A stretch of 64,000 nucleotides of DNA, from positions 124,001 through 188,000 of the forward strand of contig NZ_JAJSOH010000012.1 in the NCBI RefSeq assembly GCF_021277265.1, given 5' to 3'. The notes under the pieces were generated by a model. It had not been told where the DNA came from. It saw only the letters and a program-made list of their open reading frames with translations, and ran no database searches. A program made the position numbers and the translations under genes. Below, piece by piece: positions 51,701 to 63,700 of this stretch. The DNA comes from Kineosporia rhizophila. Its GTDB lineage: Bacteria > Actinomycetota > Actinomycetes > Actinomycetales > Kineosporiaceae. Position 1 is the first letter of the stretch; each line of letters opens with the position of its first letter.

Positions 51701-54700
51701 CACCGCGCGGTGCTCGAAGGTCGACCGGGTGGTGGCCAGCGACCAGCCGATGTCGACCGGCCGGGTGGTGCCGTGCACCGATCCGACCAGACGGGCGGCC
51801 TGTTCCCTTAGCGCGGCCGCCGACTGGGCAGAGATCAGCCAGGCGGTCCCGGAGACAACAGGAGCGTGCTCGTCCGCCACCGGAGCCTCGGCCAGGGCCG
51901 GCGGCTCGGCCAGGATGATGTGCGCGTTGGTACCGCTGATGCCGAAGGCCGAGACACCGGCCCGCCGGACGTGCTCACCGGAGGCCTTCCAGTCGACTGC
52001 CTCGTGCAGCAACTGCACGTTGCCGGTGCTCCAGTCGACCTGCGGCGAGGGGGTGGACGCGTGCAGGGTGGCCGGGAGCCGGCCGTGCTGCAGGGCCAGC
52101 ACCATTTTCATGATCCCAGCCGCGCCCGAGGCCTGCTGCGAGTGGCCGATGTTCGACTTCACCGCGCCCAGCCAGAGCGGGCGCTCGGCCGGACGCTCCT
52201 GGCCGTAGGTGGCCAGCAGCGCCTGGGCCTCGATCGGGTCACCCAGGCGGGTGCCGGTGCCGTGCGCCTCGACCGCGTCCACGTCGGCCGCCGACAGCCC
52301 GGCCGAGGCCAGGGCCGCGCGGATGACGCGCTGCTGCGAAGGCCCGTTGGGGGCGGAGAGGCCATTGGATGCGCCGTCCTGGTTGATAGCGCTACCAGCG
52401 ACCATGGCGAGCACCGGATGCCCGTTGCGACGGGCGTCCGAAAGCCTTTCCAGCACGATCATTCCGGCGCCCTCGGAAAGACCCATGCCGTCGGCCTCGG
52501 CCGAGAACGCCTTGGAACGCCCGTCAGCCGCCAGCGCCCCCTGCTGCGAGAAGCCGATGAACTCGCTGGGGTCGGCGATCACCATCACACCGCCGGCCAG
52601 AGCCAGGTCGCACTCCCCCGCCCGCAATGCTTGAGCGGCCAGGTGCAGTGCCACCAACGCCGACGAACAGGCCGTGTCCACCGTCACCGCAGGGCCTTCC
52701 AGACCCAGGGTGTACGAGATCCGGCCAGAGATCACCGAAGTGACGTTGCCGGTGATCAGATGTCCGGCCGTCTCGGCGTCGAATCCGCCCTGCGCGGCGT
52801 AGCCCGAGCCCGCAGCGCCGGCGAACACACCGGTCAGCGAGCCCTGCAGCGAGGTGGGCGCGATGCCCGCGTTCTCCATCGCCTCCCAGGAGGTCTCGAG
52901 CAGCAGGCGCTGCTGCGGGTCCATCGCCAGCGCCTCGCGCGGGCTGATCCGGAAGAACGCCGGGTCGAAGTCCGCGGCGCCGCTCATGAACCCGCCCTCG
53001 CGGGTGGCCGAGGCGGTCTCGCGCAGCTCCTCCAGGTCCCAGCCGCGGTCGGCGGGGAAGCCGCCGATGGCGTCGCCGCCCTCGTCCAGCAGCTTCCACA
53101 GCGCCGCCGGGCTGTCGATCCCGCCCGGGTAGCGGCAGCCCATACCGACGATGACGATCGGGTCGGAGGCGTCGATCGGCGCCACCCGGCTCTGGGCGAC
53201 GGCTGCCGAGGTTCCGGTCAGCTCGGTGATGATCTGGCGGGCCAGGACCACCGGCGAGGGGTAGTCGAACACCACCGTGGTCGGCAGCTGCAGGCCGGTG
53301 GCCTGGTTCAGGCGGGAGCGCAGCTCGACCGCGGTGAGCGAGTCGAAGCCCATGTCCCGGAACGCCTGCGCGGCCTGCACCGAGTCGCCGGAGGTGAAGC
53401 CGAGCACCGCCGCCGCGTGCGAGCTGACCAGGTCGGTGACGATCCGTTCCTGCTGGCCGGCCGAGAGTCCGCGCAGGCGTTCCTGCAGCGCACCCCCTTC
53501 ACCCGAAACCGTCTCCGGTGCGCGGGTGACGATCTGCCGGGCCTCGGGCACTCCGTCGAGCAGGGGCCACGAGCGCATCGCGTTGAACACCGCCGAGAAG
53601 CGGTCCCAGTCCACGTCGGCCACGGAGAGAACGGTCTCGTCGTCGGCCAGCACCTGCCCGAACACGCCGAGGGCGCGCTGCGGCTCCAGCAGGCTCAGGC
53701 CCTGACGCCGCAGGCGCTCCGGGACCAGGCTGAGCGGGCGTTCGGCGGCGTTGTCGTCGTCGAAACGTCCGCCCGAACCCCACACGCCCCAGGCGATGGA
53801 GGTCGCGGGAAGGCCACGGGCGCGGCGGTTCTCGGCCAGGGCGTCGAGGTGGGCGTTGGCCGCGGCGTAGGTCGCGTGCTCGCCCACACCCCAGGTCGCG
53901 GTGATGGAGGAGAAGAACACCAGCGCGGCCAGATCCAGCTCCGCGGTGAGCTCGTCGAGCACCTGCGCGCCGCCGACCTTGGCGCCGAGGGCCAGGGCCA
54001 GGTCGTCCACCCCGGTCACGTCCGCGGCCATCAGCTCGACCGCCACGGCCGAGTGGATGACCATCGAGAGCTTCGGCGCCACGGTCGGGATGTGGTCCAG
54101 AAGCCCCTGCATCGCGGGCTTGCTGGTGACGTCGCAAGCCACCATGGTGACCGTCGCCCCGGCCTCGGCCAGTGAGGCCGCCAGCGTTGCAGCGCCGGGG
54201 GTCTGGGGGCCGCGGCGGGTGGTCAGCACCAGGTGCTGCACGCCGGCCTCGACCAGCCAGGCCGTGAGGTCCGGCCCGATCGCCCCGCTGGCACCCGTGA
54301 TCAGGACACTGCCCTGCGCCCAGTTCTTGATGTCTGTCGTGGTCTTTCGCGGGGTGGCGCGGACCAGGCGCCGGGCCAGCAGACCACCCGGGCGGATCGC
54401 GACCTGGTCCTCGCTGCGGTTCTGCAAAGCACCGACGAGCAGCGTCGCCGCCCGCTCGTCGAAGACCTCGGGCAGGTCGACCAGACCACCCCAGCGGTCC
54501 GGGTGCTCGACGCCGATGGTCCGCCCCAGGCCCCAGGTCTGCGCCTGAACCGGGTTCGTGGGCGCGTGGTCGGTACCCACGCCACCCCGGGTGAGGGCCC
54601 ACAGCGGCGCGCCCACACCCAGGTCGCCCAGCGCCTGGGCCAGCGCGAGTAGACCGGCGGTGCCGGTGGGCACGTGCACCTGGCCCGGCAGCGGCTCCTC

Positions 54701-57700
54701 GGCCAGCGCCATCAGCGAGATGACGCCTGCCAGGGCCTGTTCGCCCACGCGGTCGGCGAGCAGCTCGCCGATGGCGGCGCGGCTCACCTTGTCGGTCGGG
54801 ACCGAACAGAGGACGACCTGGGCACCCCGCTCGCTCAAGGCGGACTTGAGTGCGTCGGCCAGTTCGGAGGCGTCGGTCCGGTCCGGGACCACCAGCACCC
54901 AGGTCCCGCTCAGCGGGGCCGGCGCGGCGTCCGGCATCGGCACCCAGGTGATCCGGTAGCGCCAGGCCGCACTCAGCGACTCGTCGCGCTCGCGGTGACG
55001 CCAGCCGGCCAGGGCGGGCAGCAGCGGCTCCAGGTCGTCCGAGGCGATCGCCAGTTTCCCGGCCAGGCCTTCGAGGTCGCCGGACTCCACCGCGTCCCAG
55101 AACTCGTCGTCGTGCTGCTTGGCCGGCGTCGCGACCGGCGCGGGCGCCGGGTTGGGCCAGTACCGGCGGCGCTGGAAGGCGTAGGTGGGCAGTTCGACGA
55201 TCGGGGTCTCGGCGACGATCCGGGTCCAGTCCACCTCGACCCCGCGTACGTGCACCTCGGCCAGCGAGGCCAGCATCCGGGCGGCGCCGCCGTCCTCGCG
55301 GCGCAGGGTGCCGGCCACGACCGGCTCCAGCACCAGGGCCCCGGCGCCGTCGAGCACCTTCTCGAGGGTGTCGGTGACGGGGTTGGTCAGGACGGGGTGG
55401 GCCGAGGACTCGATGAACACGCCGAAGTGGTCTCGGGCGAGAACCTCGATGGCGCGGGAGAACTCGACCCGGGCGCGCAGGCTGTCGTACCAGTACTGCG
55501 CGGTGAGCTCGGTGCCGTCCAGCTTCTCGCCGGTCATCGCCGACACCATCGGAACGCGGGCCGGGCGGGGCTTGACCTCGGCCAGCAGGCGCAGGATCTC
55601 CTCCCGCAGCTCGTCAACCTGCGGGCCGTGCGAGGCATAGTCCACCGGCAGCATCCGGGCCCGGCCACCTTCGCCCTCGACCTGGGCCAGCAGCGCGGCC
55701 AGCTCGTCCGGATCACCGGAGACAACCGTGGCGTTCGGTCCGTTCACCGCCGCCACCGTCACCCCGTCGCTCAGACGGGCTTCGACCGCGGCCACCGGCT
55801 CGGCGATCGAGAGCATCCCGCCGCGACCTGACAGCGCCTTCAGCGCCTGACTGCGCAGCGCCACCACCCGGGCGCCGTCCTCCAGCGACAACGCCCCGGA
55901 CACGACCGCAGCGGCGATCTCACCCTGCGAGTGCCCGACCACGGCGTCCGGACGCACGCCGGCGGCCTCCCAAACGGCGGCGAGCGAGACGTTCACCGCC
56001 CACAGCACCGGCTGCAGCACATCCACCCGCTCCAGCGGCCCCTCGAGCTCGTCCAGCAGGTTCCAGTCCACGAAGGCTGACAGCGCGGCCGCGCACTCGG
56101 CCATCCGCGCGGCGAACACCGGCGAATCGGCCAGCAGGGCGCGTCCCATGCCGACCCACTGCGAGCCCTGCCCCGGGAAGACGAACGCGACCTTGCCGAT
56201 GCCGACCCCGATGGGCACCGCGCCGGTCACCACGTTCCCGGCCGGCTCACCGCCGGCCACGGCCCCGAGCCCAACCAGCAGTTCGTCCGGGGCGCTGCCG
56301 ATCACGGCGGCGCGGTGCTCGAACAGCGACCGGCTGGCCAGCAGTGACCAGGCCACCTCGGCGGCCCCGCGCTCGTGGCTGCGCAGGAAGGCGCCCACCC
56401 GGGCGGCCTGGGCGGCCAGCGCGGCGCCGGAGCGGGCCGAGACCAGCCACGGCACCTGGTTGCCGGTGAGCACGGGCAGGGCCGGCTCGAGCAGCTCCCC
56501 CGCTTCGGCGAGCTGCCCCTCGTCCTTGGTTGGAAGCTCTTCGAGGATCGGGGCCTCTTCGATGATGGCGTGCACGTTCGTGCCGCTCACCCCGAACGAG
56601 GACACACCCGCCCGGCGGGCCCGGCCGTCCTCGGCCAGGGTCGAGGGCCAGTGCACCGCCTCGTTCAGCAGTTCGACGTCACCGACCGACCAGTCCACCT
56701 GTGGGGTGCGCTCGGCGGCGTGCAGGGTGCGCGGCAGCTGCTGGTTCTGCAGCGCCAGAACGAGTTTGATCACGCTGGCCACGCCGGAGGCGGTCTGGGT
56801 GTGGCCGATGTTCGACTTCACCGAGCCCAGCCACAGCGGCCGGCCCTCGGGACGGTTCCTGCCGTAGGTGGCCAGCAGCGCCTGGGCCTCGATCGGGTCG
56901 CCCAGCGCGGTACCGGTGCCGTGCGCCTCGACCGCGTCCACCTCGTCCGGGCGCAGGCCCGCCGAGGCCAGCGCGGCCCGGATCACCCGCTGCTGCGAGG
57001 GACCGTGCGGGGCGGTGATGCCGTTGGAGGCGCCGTCCTGGTTCATCGCGCTGCCGGCGATCACCGCGAGCACCTGGTGGCCGTTGCGCCGGGCGTCGGA
57101 GAGGCGCTCCAGCACGATGATCCCGGCGCCCTCGCCCCAGCCGATGCCGTCCGCGTCGGCCGCGAAGGCCTTGGACCGGCCGTCGAAGGCCAGGCCGTCC
57201 TGGCGGGAGAACTCGGCGAAGGCCGAGGGGGTGGCCATCACGGCCACGCCGCCGGTCAGGGCCATCGAGATCTCCCCGGCGCGCAGCGCCTGGCAGGCCT
57301 GGTGCATCGCGACCAGGGCCGAGGAGCAGGCGGTGTCGACCGTGACGGCCGGCCCCTCCAGGCCCAGGGTGTACGAGATGCGCCCGGAGATGACCGAAGT
57401 CAGGGCGCCGATGAGCATGTAGCCCTCGTGCCCGCCCTCGTGGATCAGGTCGGCGCCGTAACCGCCGAAGCCGGCACCGACGAAGACGCCGGTGGGCGTG
57501 CGCTTCAGCGCGGCCGGGTCGATGCCGGCCCGTTCGACCGCCTCGTAGGCGGTCTCCAGCAGGAGCCGCTGCTGCGGGTCGAGGGTGACCGCCTCGCGCG
57601 GGCTGATCCCGAAGAACTCCGGGTCGAAGTACCCGGCGTCGTAGAGGAAACCGCCGACCCGGGTCTCGGAGGTGGTGCCGTCGAGGTTGGAGTACAGGCC

Positions 57701-60700
57701 CTCGCTGTCCCAGTTGCGGTCGGTCGGGAACGGCGAGATCGCGTCGATGCCCTCGGCCATCAGCCGCCAGTAGCCCTCGGGGTCGTTCACCCCGCCGGGG
57801 AACTTGCAGCCCATACCCACGATCGCGATCGGCTCACCGAGGTCGGCGGCGCGCAGGGTGGGTGCGTGGGCGTCGAGCTCGGTGAGCTCGCCGAGCAGTT
57901 CGGAGCGCAGCAACTGCACCACCGCGGCCACCGTGGGATGGTCGAAGACCAGGGTGGCGGGCAGTTTCAGACCGGTGGCCGTGTTCAGCCGGGTACGCAG
58001 ATCGACCGCTGTCAAAGAGTCGAAGCCCAGGTCCTTGAACGGGCGGGTGGGCAGCACCACCTCGCCGGAGGAGTGCCCCAGCACCGCCGCGACCTCACCG
58101 CGCACCAGATCGGTGAGGACCCGCTCGGCGTCGGCGTCGCTCAGGCCGCGCAGCTGACGCAGCAGCGCAGTGTCCTGGGCGCCGACGTCCTCGGAGACCG
58201 GCTGCTGCTGGGCATCGGGGATGTCGGCCAGCAGCCGGCTCGGGCGCTGCACGGTGAAAAGCGTCGCGAACTTGTCCCAGTCGATGTCCGCGACCGTGAC
58301 CAGGTCCTCGCCGGCGTCCATGATCTGGGCCAGCGCCGCCACCGCCGGGGCCGGGTCCATCTCGCGAAGACCCAGACGCTGCAGCAGTTCACCGGCGTAG
58401 CCCTCGCCCATGCCGCCGCCACCCCAAAGGCCCCAGGCGGCAGAGGTTCCGGCTTCGCCGCGAGCGCGGCGCTGTTCGACCAGGGCGTCGAGGGCGGCGT
58501 TGCCCGCGGCGTAGGCCGACAGGCGCCCACTGCCCCAGGTCGCTGCGCCGGAGGAGAACATGACGAACGCGTCGAGGTCCTCGGTCAGCTCGTCCAGCAG
58601 CTCGGCGCCGCCGACCTTGGCCTGCAGAGCGCGCTCCAGGTCGGCCAGGCCGACCTCTTCCAGCGGACCGCCGACCGGCGCTCCCGCGGCGTGCAGCACC
58701 GAGCTCAGGGCCGGGCCGGTGCGCCCGATCCAGGCCAGCAGGTTCTCGACCTGCTCGCGGTCGCCGATGTCGTTGCTGAGCACGGCCACGCTCGTGCCGG
58801 CCTGGGCCAGCTGGGCGGCCAGCGCGGCGGTTCCGGCCGCCGTGGCACCGGAGCGGCTGGTGAGCACCACTCGCTGGGCGCCGCGGGTGCTCAGCCAGCG
58901 GCTGATGTGCCCGCCGACTCCCCCGGTGCCGCCGGTGATGAGCACCGTGCCGCGCGGCGTCCAGCCGGCGCCCTTCTTCTTGGCCCGGCCCGCCCGCACC
59001 AGGCGGCGGGCGTGGATTCCGTTGTCGCGCAGCGCGACCTGATCCTCACCGGTGGTTCCGGCCAGGACGGCGGCCAGGTTGCCGATCGAGGAGGTCTGCA
59101 GGTCGACGAGCCCGCCCCAGCGGGTCGGGAACTCGAGGGCCGCCACCCGGCCGAGCGCCCAGGTCCGGGCCTGCACCGGGTTGCTCGCCGGCTCGCCGGC
59201 CACCGTGCTCACGGCGCCGGTGGTGAGCACCCACAGGGGTGCCTGCACACCGGCGTCGCCGAGGGCCTGGATCAGGCTGGTGGTCGCGGCCAGACCGGTC
59301 GGGACGATCGGGGCCGTCGCCAGCGGGGCCTCCTCCAGCGCCAGCAGCGAGACCACGCCGGCGAGGTCCTGCCCGGCCGCCGCGATCTGGGTGCGCAGCA
59401 CGTCGCGGGACACCTCGCCGGGGGCGACCTCGCAGATCAGCAGCGCCGCACCGGCCTGGGCAAGCGCCCGGGCCACCTGCACCGGGACCGCGCCCGACTC
59501 CTCGGCCGCGTCCAGGCCGGCCGCCTCGACCGAACCGGCCGGAGCGACCAGCAGCCAGGTCCCCGACAGCGGGGGCCGGGATGCCGTGGCCGGCGTCGCG
59601 ACCGGGGTCCAGGTGATCCGGTAGCGCCAGGGAGCCACCACCGACTCGCCCTGCTCGCGCTCGCGCCAGGCGGCCAGGGCGGGCAGCACCTCGCGCAGGT
59701 GCGCCTCGTCCACGGCCAGGGTCTGGGCCAGGCCGTTCAGGTCGCCGCCGCTGACCGCCGACCAGAACGCGCTCTCCTCGGCGGACAGCACCGCGCCCGT
59801 CTCGGCCTTGGGCGTGGCCTTGGGCCAGTAGCGCTGACGCTCGAAGGCGTAGGTGGGCAGGGCCACCCGGCGCCCGGCCGGGAGCACCTCGGGCCATTCG
59901 ACGTGCACCCCGCGCACGTGCACCTCGGCCAGCGAGGCCAGCAACCGGTCGGCCCCGCCGTCCTCGCGGCGCAGCGTGCCCGCCACCACCGCTTCCTGCT
60001 CGTCGAGGATGTCGGCGATCGGCGCGGTGAGCACCGGGTGGGCCGAGGACTCGATGAACACGCCGTAGCCCTCGTCGGCCAGAACCTCGATGGCCCGGGC
60101 GAATTCCACGCGGGCGCGCAGGCTGTCGTACCAGTACTGCGCCGTCAGCTCGCTGCCGTCCAGCTTCTCGCCGCTCATCGACGAGACCATCGGAATACGC
60201 GCGGCCTGCGGCGCAATGCCCTCGAGCAGCCGCAGGATCTCGGCCTTCAGCTCATCGACCTGCGGGCCGTGGGAGGCGTAGTCGACCGGCAGCATCCGCG
60301 CCCGGCCACCCTCAGCCTCCACCCGCTCAGCCAGCACCTGCAACAGAGCCGGATCACCCGAGACCACCGTGGCGTTCGGCCCGTTCACCGCCGCCACCGT
60401 CACACCATCAACCAGACGCGCCTGCACCGAAGCCACCGGCTCAGCGATCGAGAGCATCCCACCCCGACCCGACAGAGCCTTCAACGCCTGACTGCGCAGA
60501 GAAACCACCCGCGCGCCGTCCTCCAGCGACAACGCACCAGAAACCACCGCAGCAGCGATCTCACCCTGCGAGTGCCCGACAACAGCATCGGGTCGAACCC
60601 CGGCCGCTTCCCACACCGCAGCCAGCGAGACATTCACCGCCCACAGCACCGGCTGCACCACGTCCACCCGCTCCAGCGGGCCGTCCAACTCCTCCAGGAG

Positions 60701-63700
60701 GTTCCAGTCCACGAAGGCCGACAGAGCCACCGCACACTCGGCCAGCCGCTCAGCGAACACCGGCGAAGCAGCCGCCAGCGCCCGGCCCATACCGACCCAC
60801 TGCGAACCCTGCCCGGGGAAGACGAACACGCTCTGCCCGACCCCGGCAGCCGTTCCGGTGACCACCCCCGGCGAGGGCCGGCCGGCGGCCAGAGCCTGCA
60901 GCCCTTCATGCAGCTGACCGGTGACGACCGCGCGGTGCTCGAAGGTGGAGCGGGTGGTGGCCAGCGACCAGCCCACGTCCACCGGCTCGATCGCGGTGTC
61001 CAACTCCGCCAGCAGGCGTCCGGCGGCGACGCCCAGCCCAGCCGGCGTGCGGCTCGAGACCAGCCACGCCGTCTCGCCCACGAGCCCCGGCCTGACGTCC
61101 GGGTCGGCTACTTCGACGGCCGGGGCGGCCGGCGGCTCCTCCAGGATCAGGTGCGCGTTGGTCCCGCTGATCCCGAAGGCCGACACACCCGCCCGGCGTA
61201 CCCGCTCACCCGCGGCCCAGGGCCGGGACTCGGTCAGCACCGAGACCGCGCCGCTGGACCAGTCCACCTGGTCGCTCGGCTCGCCCGCGTGCAGCGAGGC
61301 CGGCAGCAGCCCGTGCTGCAGCGCCAGCACCATCTTGATCACACCGGCCACACCCGCGGCCTGCTGGGCGTGCCCGATGTTCGACTTCACCGAGCCCAGC
61401 CACAGCGGCTGGTCCCCGGCCCGTTCCTGACCGTAGGTCGCCAGCAGCGCCTGAGCCTCGATCGGGTCGCCCAGCTTCGTGCCGGTGCCGTGCCCCTCCA
61501 CCGCGTCCACGTCCACCGCCGACAGCCCGGCCGAGGCCAGGGCGGCGCGGATCACCCGCTGCTGCGAGGGCCCGTTCGGCGCCGACAGGCCGTTGGAGGC
61601 GCCGTCCTGGTTCACCGCGCTGCCCGCGATCACCGCGAGCACCTCGTGACCGTTGCGGCGGGCGTCCGAAAGCCGTTCCAGCACCACCATGCCGACGCCC
61701 TCGGCCAGGCCCATGCCGTCGGCGTCGGCCGAGAACGCCTTGCAGCGCCCGTCCAGGGCCAGCGCGCCCTGCTGGGAGAAGCCGATGAACTCGCCCGGGT
61801 CGGTGATCACCATGACACCGCCGGCCAGGGCCAGGTCGCACTCACCGCCGCGCAGGGCCTGGGCGGCCAGGTGCAGCGAGACCAGGGCCGAGGAGCAGGC
61901 CGTGTCCACGGTGACGGCCGGACCTTCCAGGCCCAGCGCGTACGAGACCCGCCCGGAGATCACCGAGGTCACGTTCCCGGTGATCAGGTGACCGGCCACG
62001 TCCTCGGTGAATCCGGCCTGACCCGAGTAGCCGGACGAGGCCGCCCCGGCGAACACCCCGGTCAGCGAGCCACGCAGCGAGTTCGGGTCCAGACCGGCGC
62101 TCTCCAGGGCCTGCCAGGAGGTCTCCAGCAGCAGCCGCTGCTGCGGGTCCATCGCCAGCGCCTCGCGCGGGCTGATCCGGAAGAAGTTCGCGTCGAAGTC
62201 GGCCGCGCCGGACATGAAACCGCCCTCGCGGGCGGCCGATCCGTCGAGCAGCTCCTCCAGGTTCCAGCCCCGGTCGTCCGGGAAACCACCGATCGCGTCA
62301 CCGCCGTCGGCGAGCATCCGCCACAGCGCCTGCGGGCTGTCGACCCCGCCGGGGAAGCGGCAGCCCATGCCGACCAGGACGATCGGGTCGTCGGTGACCG
62401 GGCCGCGCGTGGCGACGACCCCGTTGAGGAGCTTCTGGCTGCCCAGCAGCTGCTCGATGATCTGCCGGGCCAGCATCAGCGGCGTCGGGTAGTCGAAGAC
62501 CACCGTGGAGGGCAGTTGCAGGCCGGTGGCCTGGTTCAGCCGGGTGCGCAGTTCGACCGCGGTGAGCGAGTCGAAACCCATGTCCCGGAAGGCCCGGTCG
62601 GCCTCGACCGCGCCGGCCGAGCCGAAGCCCAGCACCGCGGCGGCGTGCTGACGCACCAGCTCGGTGACCGTGCGCTCGCGCTGACCGACCGAGGCGCCGG
62701 ACAGGCGTCCCAACAGATCCGCGGCCTCGCCGGTGGCGACAACGGCTGCTTCGCCGGTGTTCTCGGCCTGGCGGGCTTCGGGGATCTCCTGCAGCAGCGG
62801 CCAGGAGCGCACCGCGTTGAACACCGCGGAGAAACGCTTCCAGTCCACGTCCGCCACCGCGACCGCGGTCTCGTCGTCGGCCAGCACCTGTCCCAGAACG
62901 GTCAGGGCCCGGGCCGGTTCCAGAAGACGAAGACCCTGGCGCCGCAGGCGTTCGGGGTCCACGCTGAGTGCGCGTTCCACCCCGGCCTTGGCCTCGGACT
63001 CCTGCCCGGTGTCCCACACCCCCCAGGCCACGGAGGTCGCGGGAAGACTTCGGGCACGGCGGTTCTGGGCCAGCGCGTCGAGGTGGGCGTTGGCGGCGGC
63101 GTACGAGCCGTGGTCAAGCACGCCCCAGGTCGCGGCGATCGAGGAGAAGAGCACGAACGCGTCGAGGTCGCGGTCGGCGGTCAGCTCGTCGAGGTTGCGA
63201 GCACCGGTGACCTTGGCGCCCAGGGCCAGGTCGAGCTGGTCCACGTCGGTGTCGGTGAGGGGCTGCAGGTTCACGTTCAGGGCGCCGTGGATCACGCTGG
63301 ACAGGGCCGGGCCCTGGGCGTCGATGTGGTCCAGAAGAGCGGCCACGGAACGTTTGTCGGTCACGTCGCAGGTGATCAGGCTGACCGTGGTCCCGGCCGC
63401 GGCGAGCGCGGCCATCACCTCGGCGGCGCCGGCCACCGAGGGGCCGCGGCGGCTGATCAGCACGAGTTTGCCGGCGCCGGCACCGGTCAGCCAGCGCGCC
63501 AGCTCGGGGCCGATCTCGCCGCTGGCACCGGTGACCAGGACGGTGCCGCGCGGGCTCCAGGAGCGTGCGCCCTCCGACGTGGCGCGGATCAGGCGGCGGG
63601 CCAGAACCCCCGAGGGACGAACGGCGAGCTGGTCCTCCCCGAGCGTCAGCGCGGTGACCAGGTGCTCCGCGGAACGGCTGTCGAGAGTGGTGGGCAGGTC

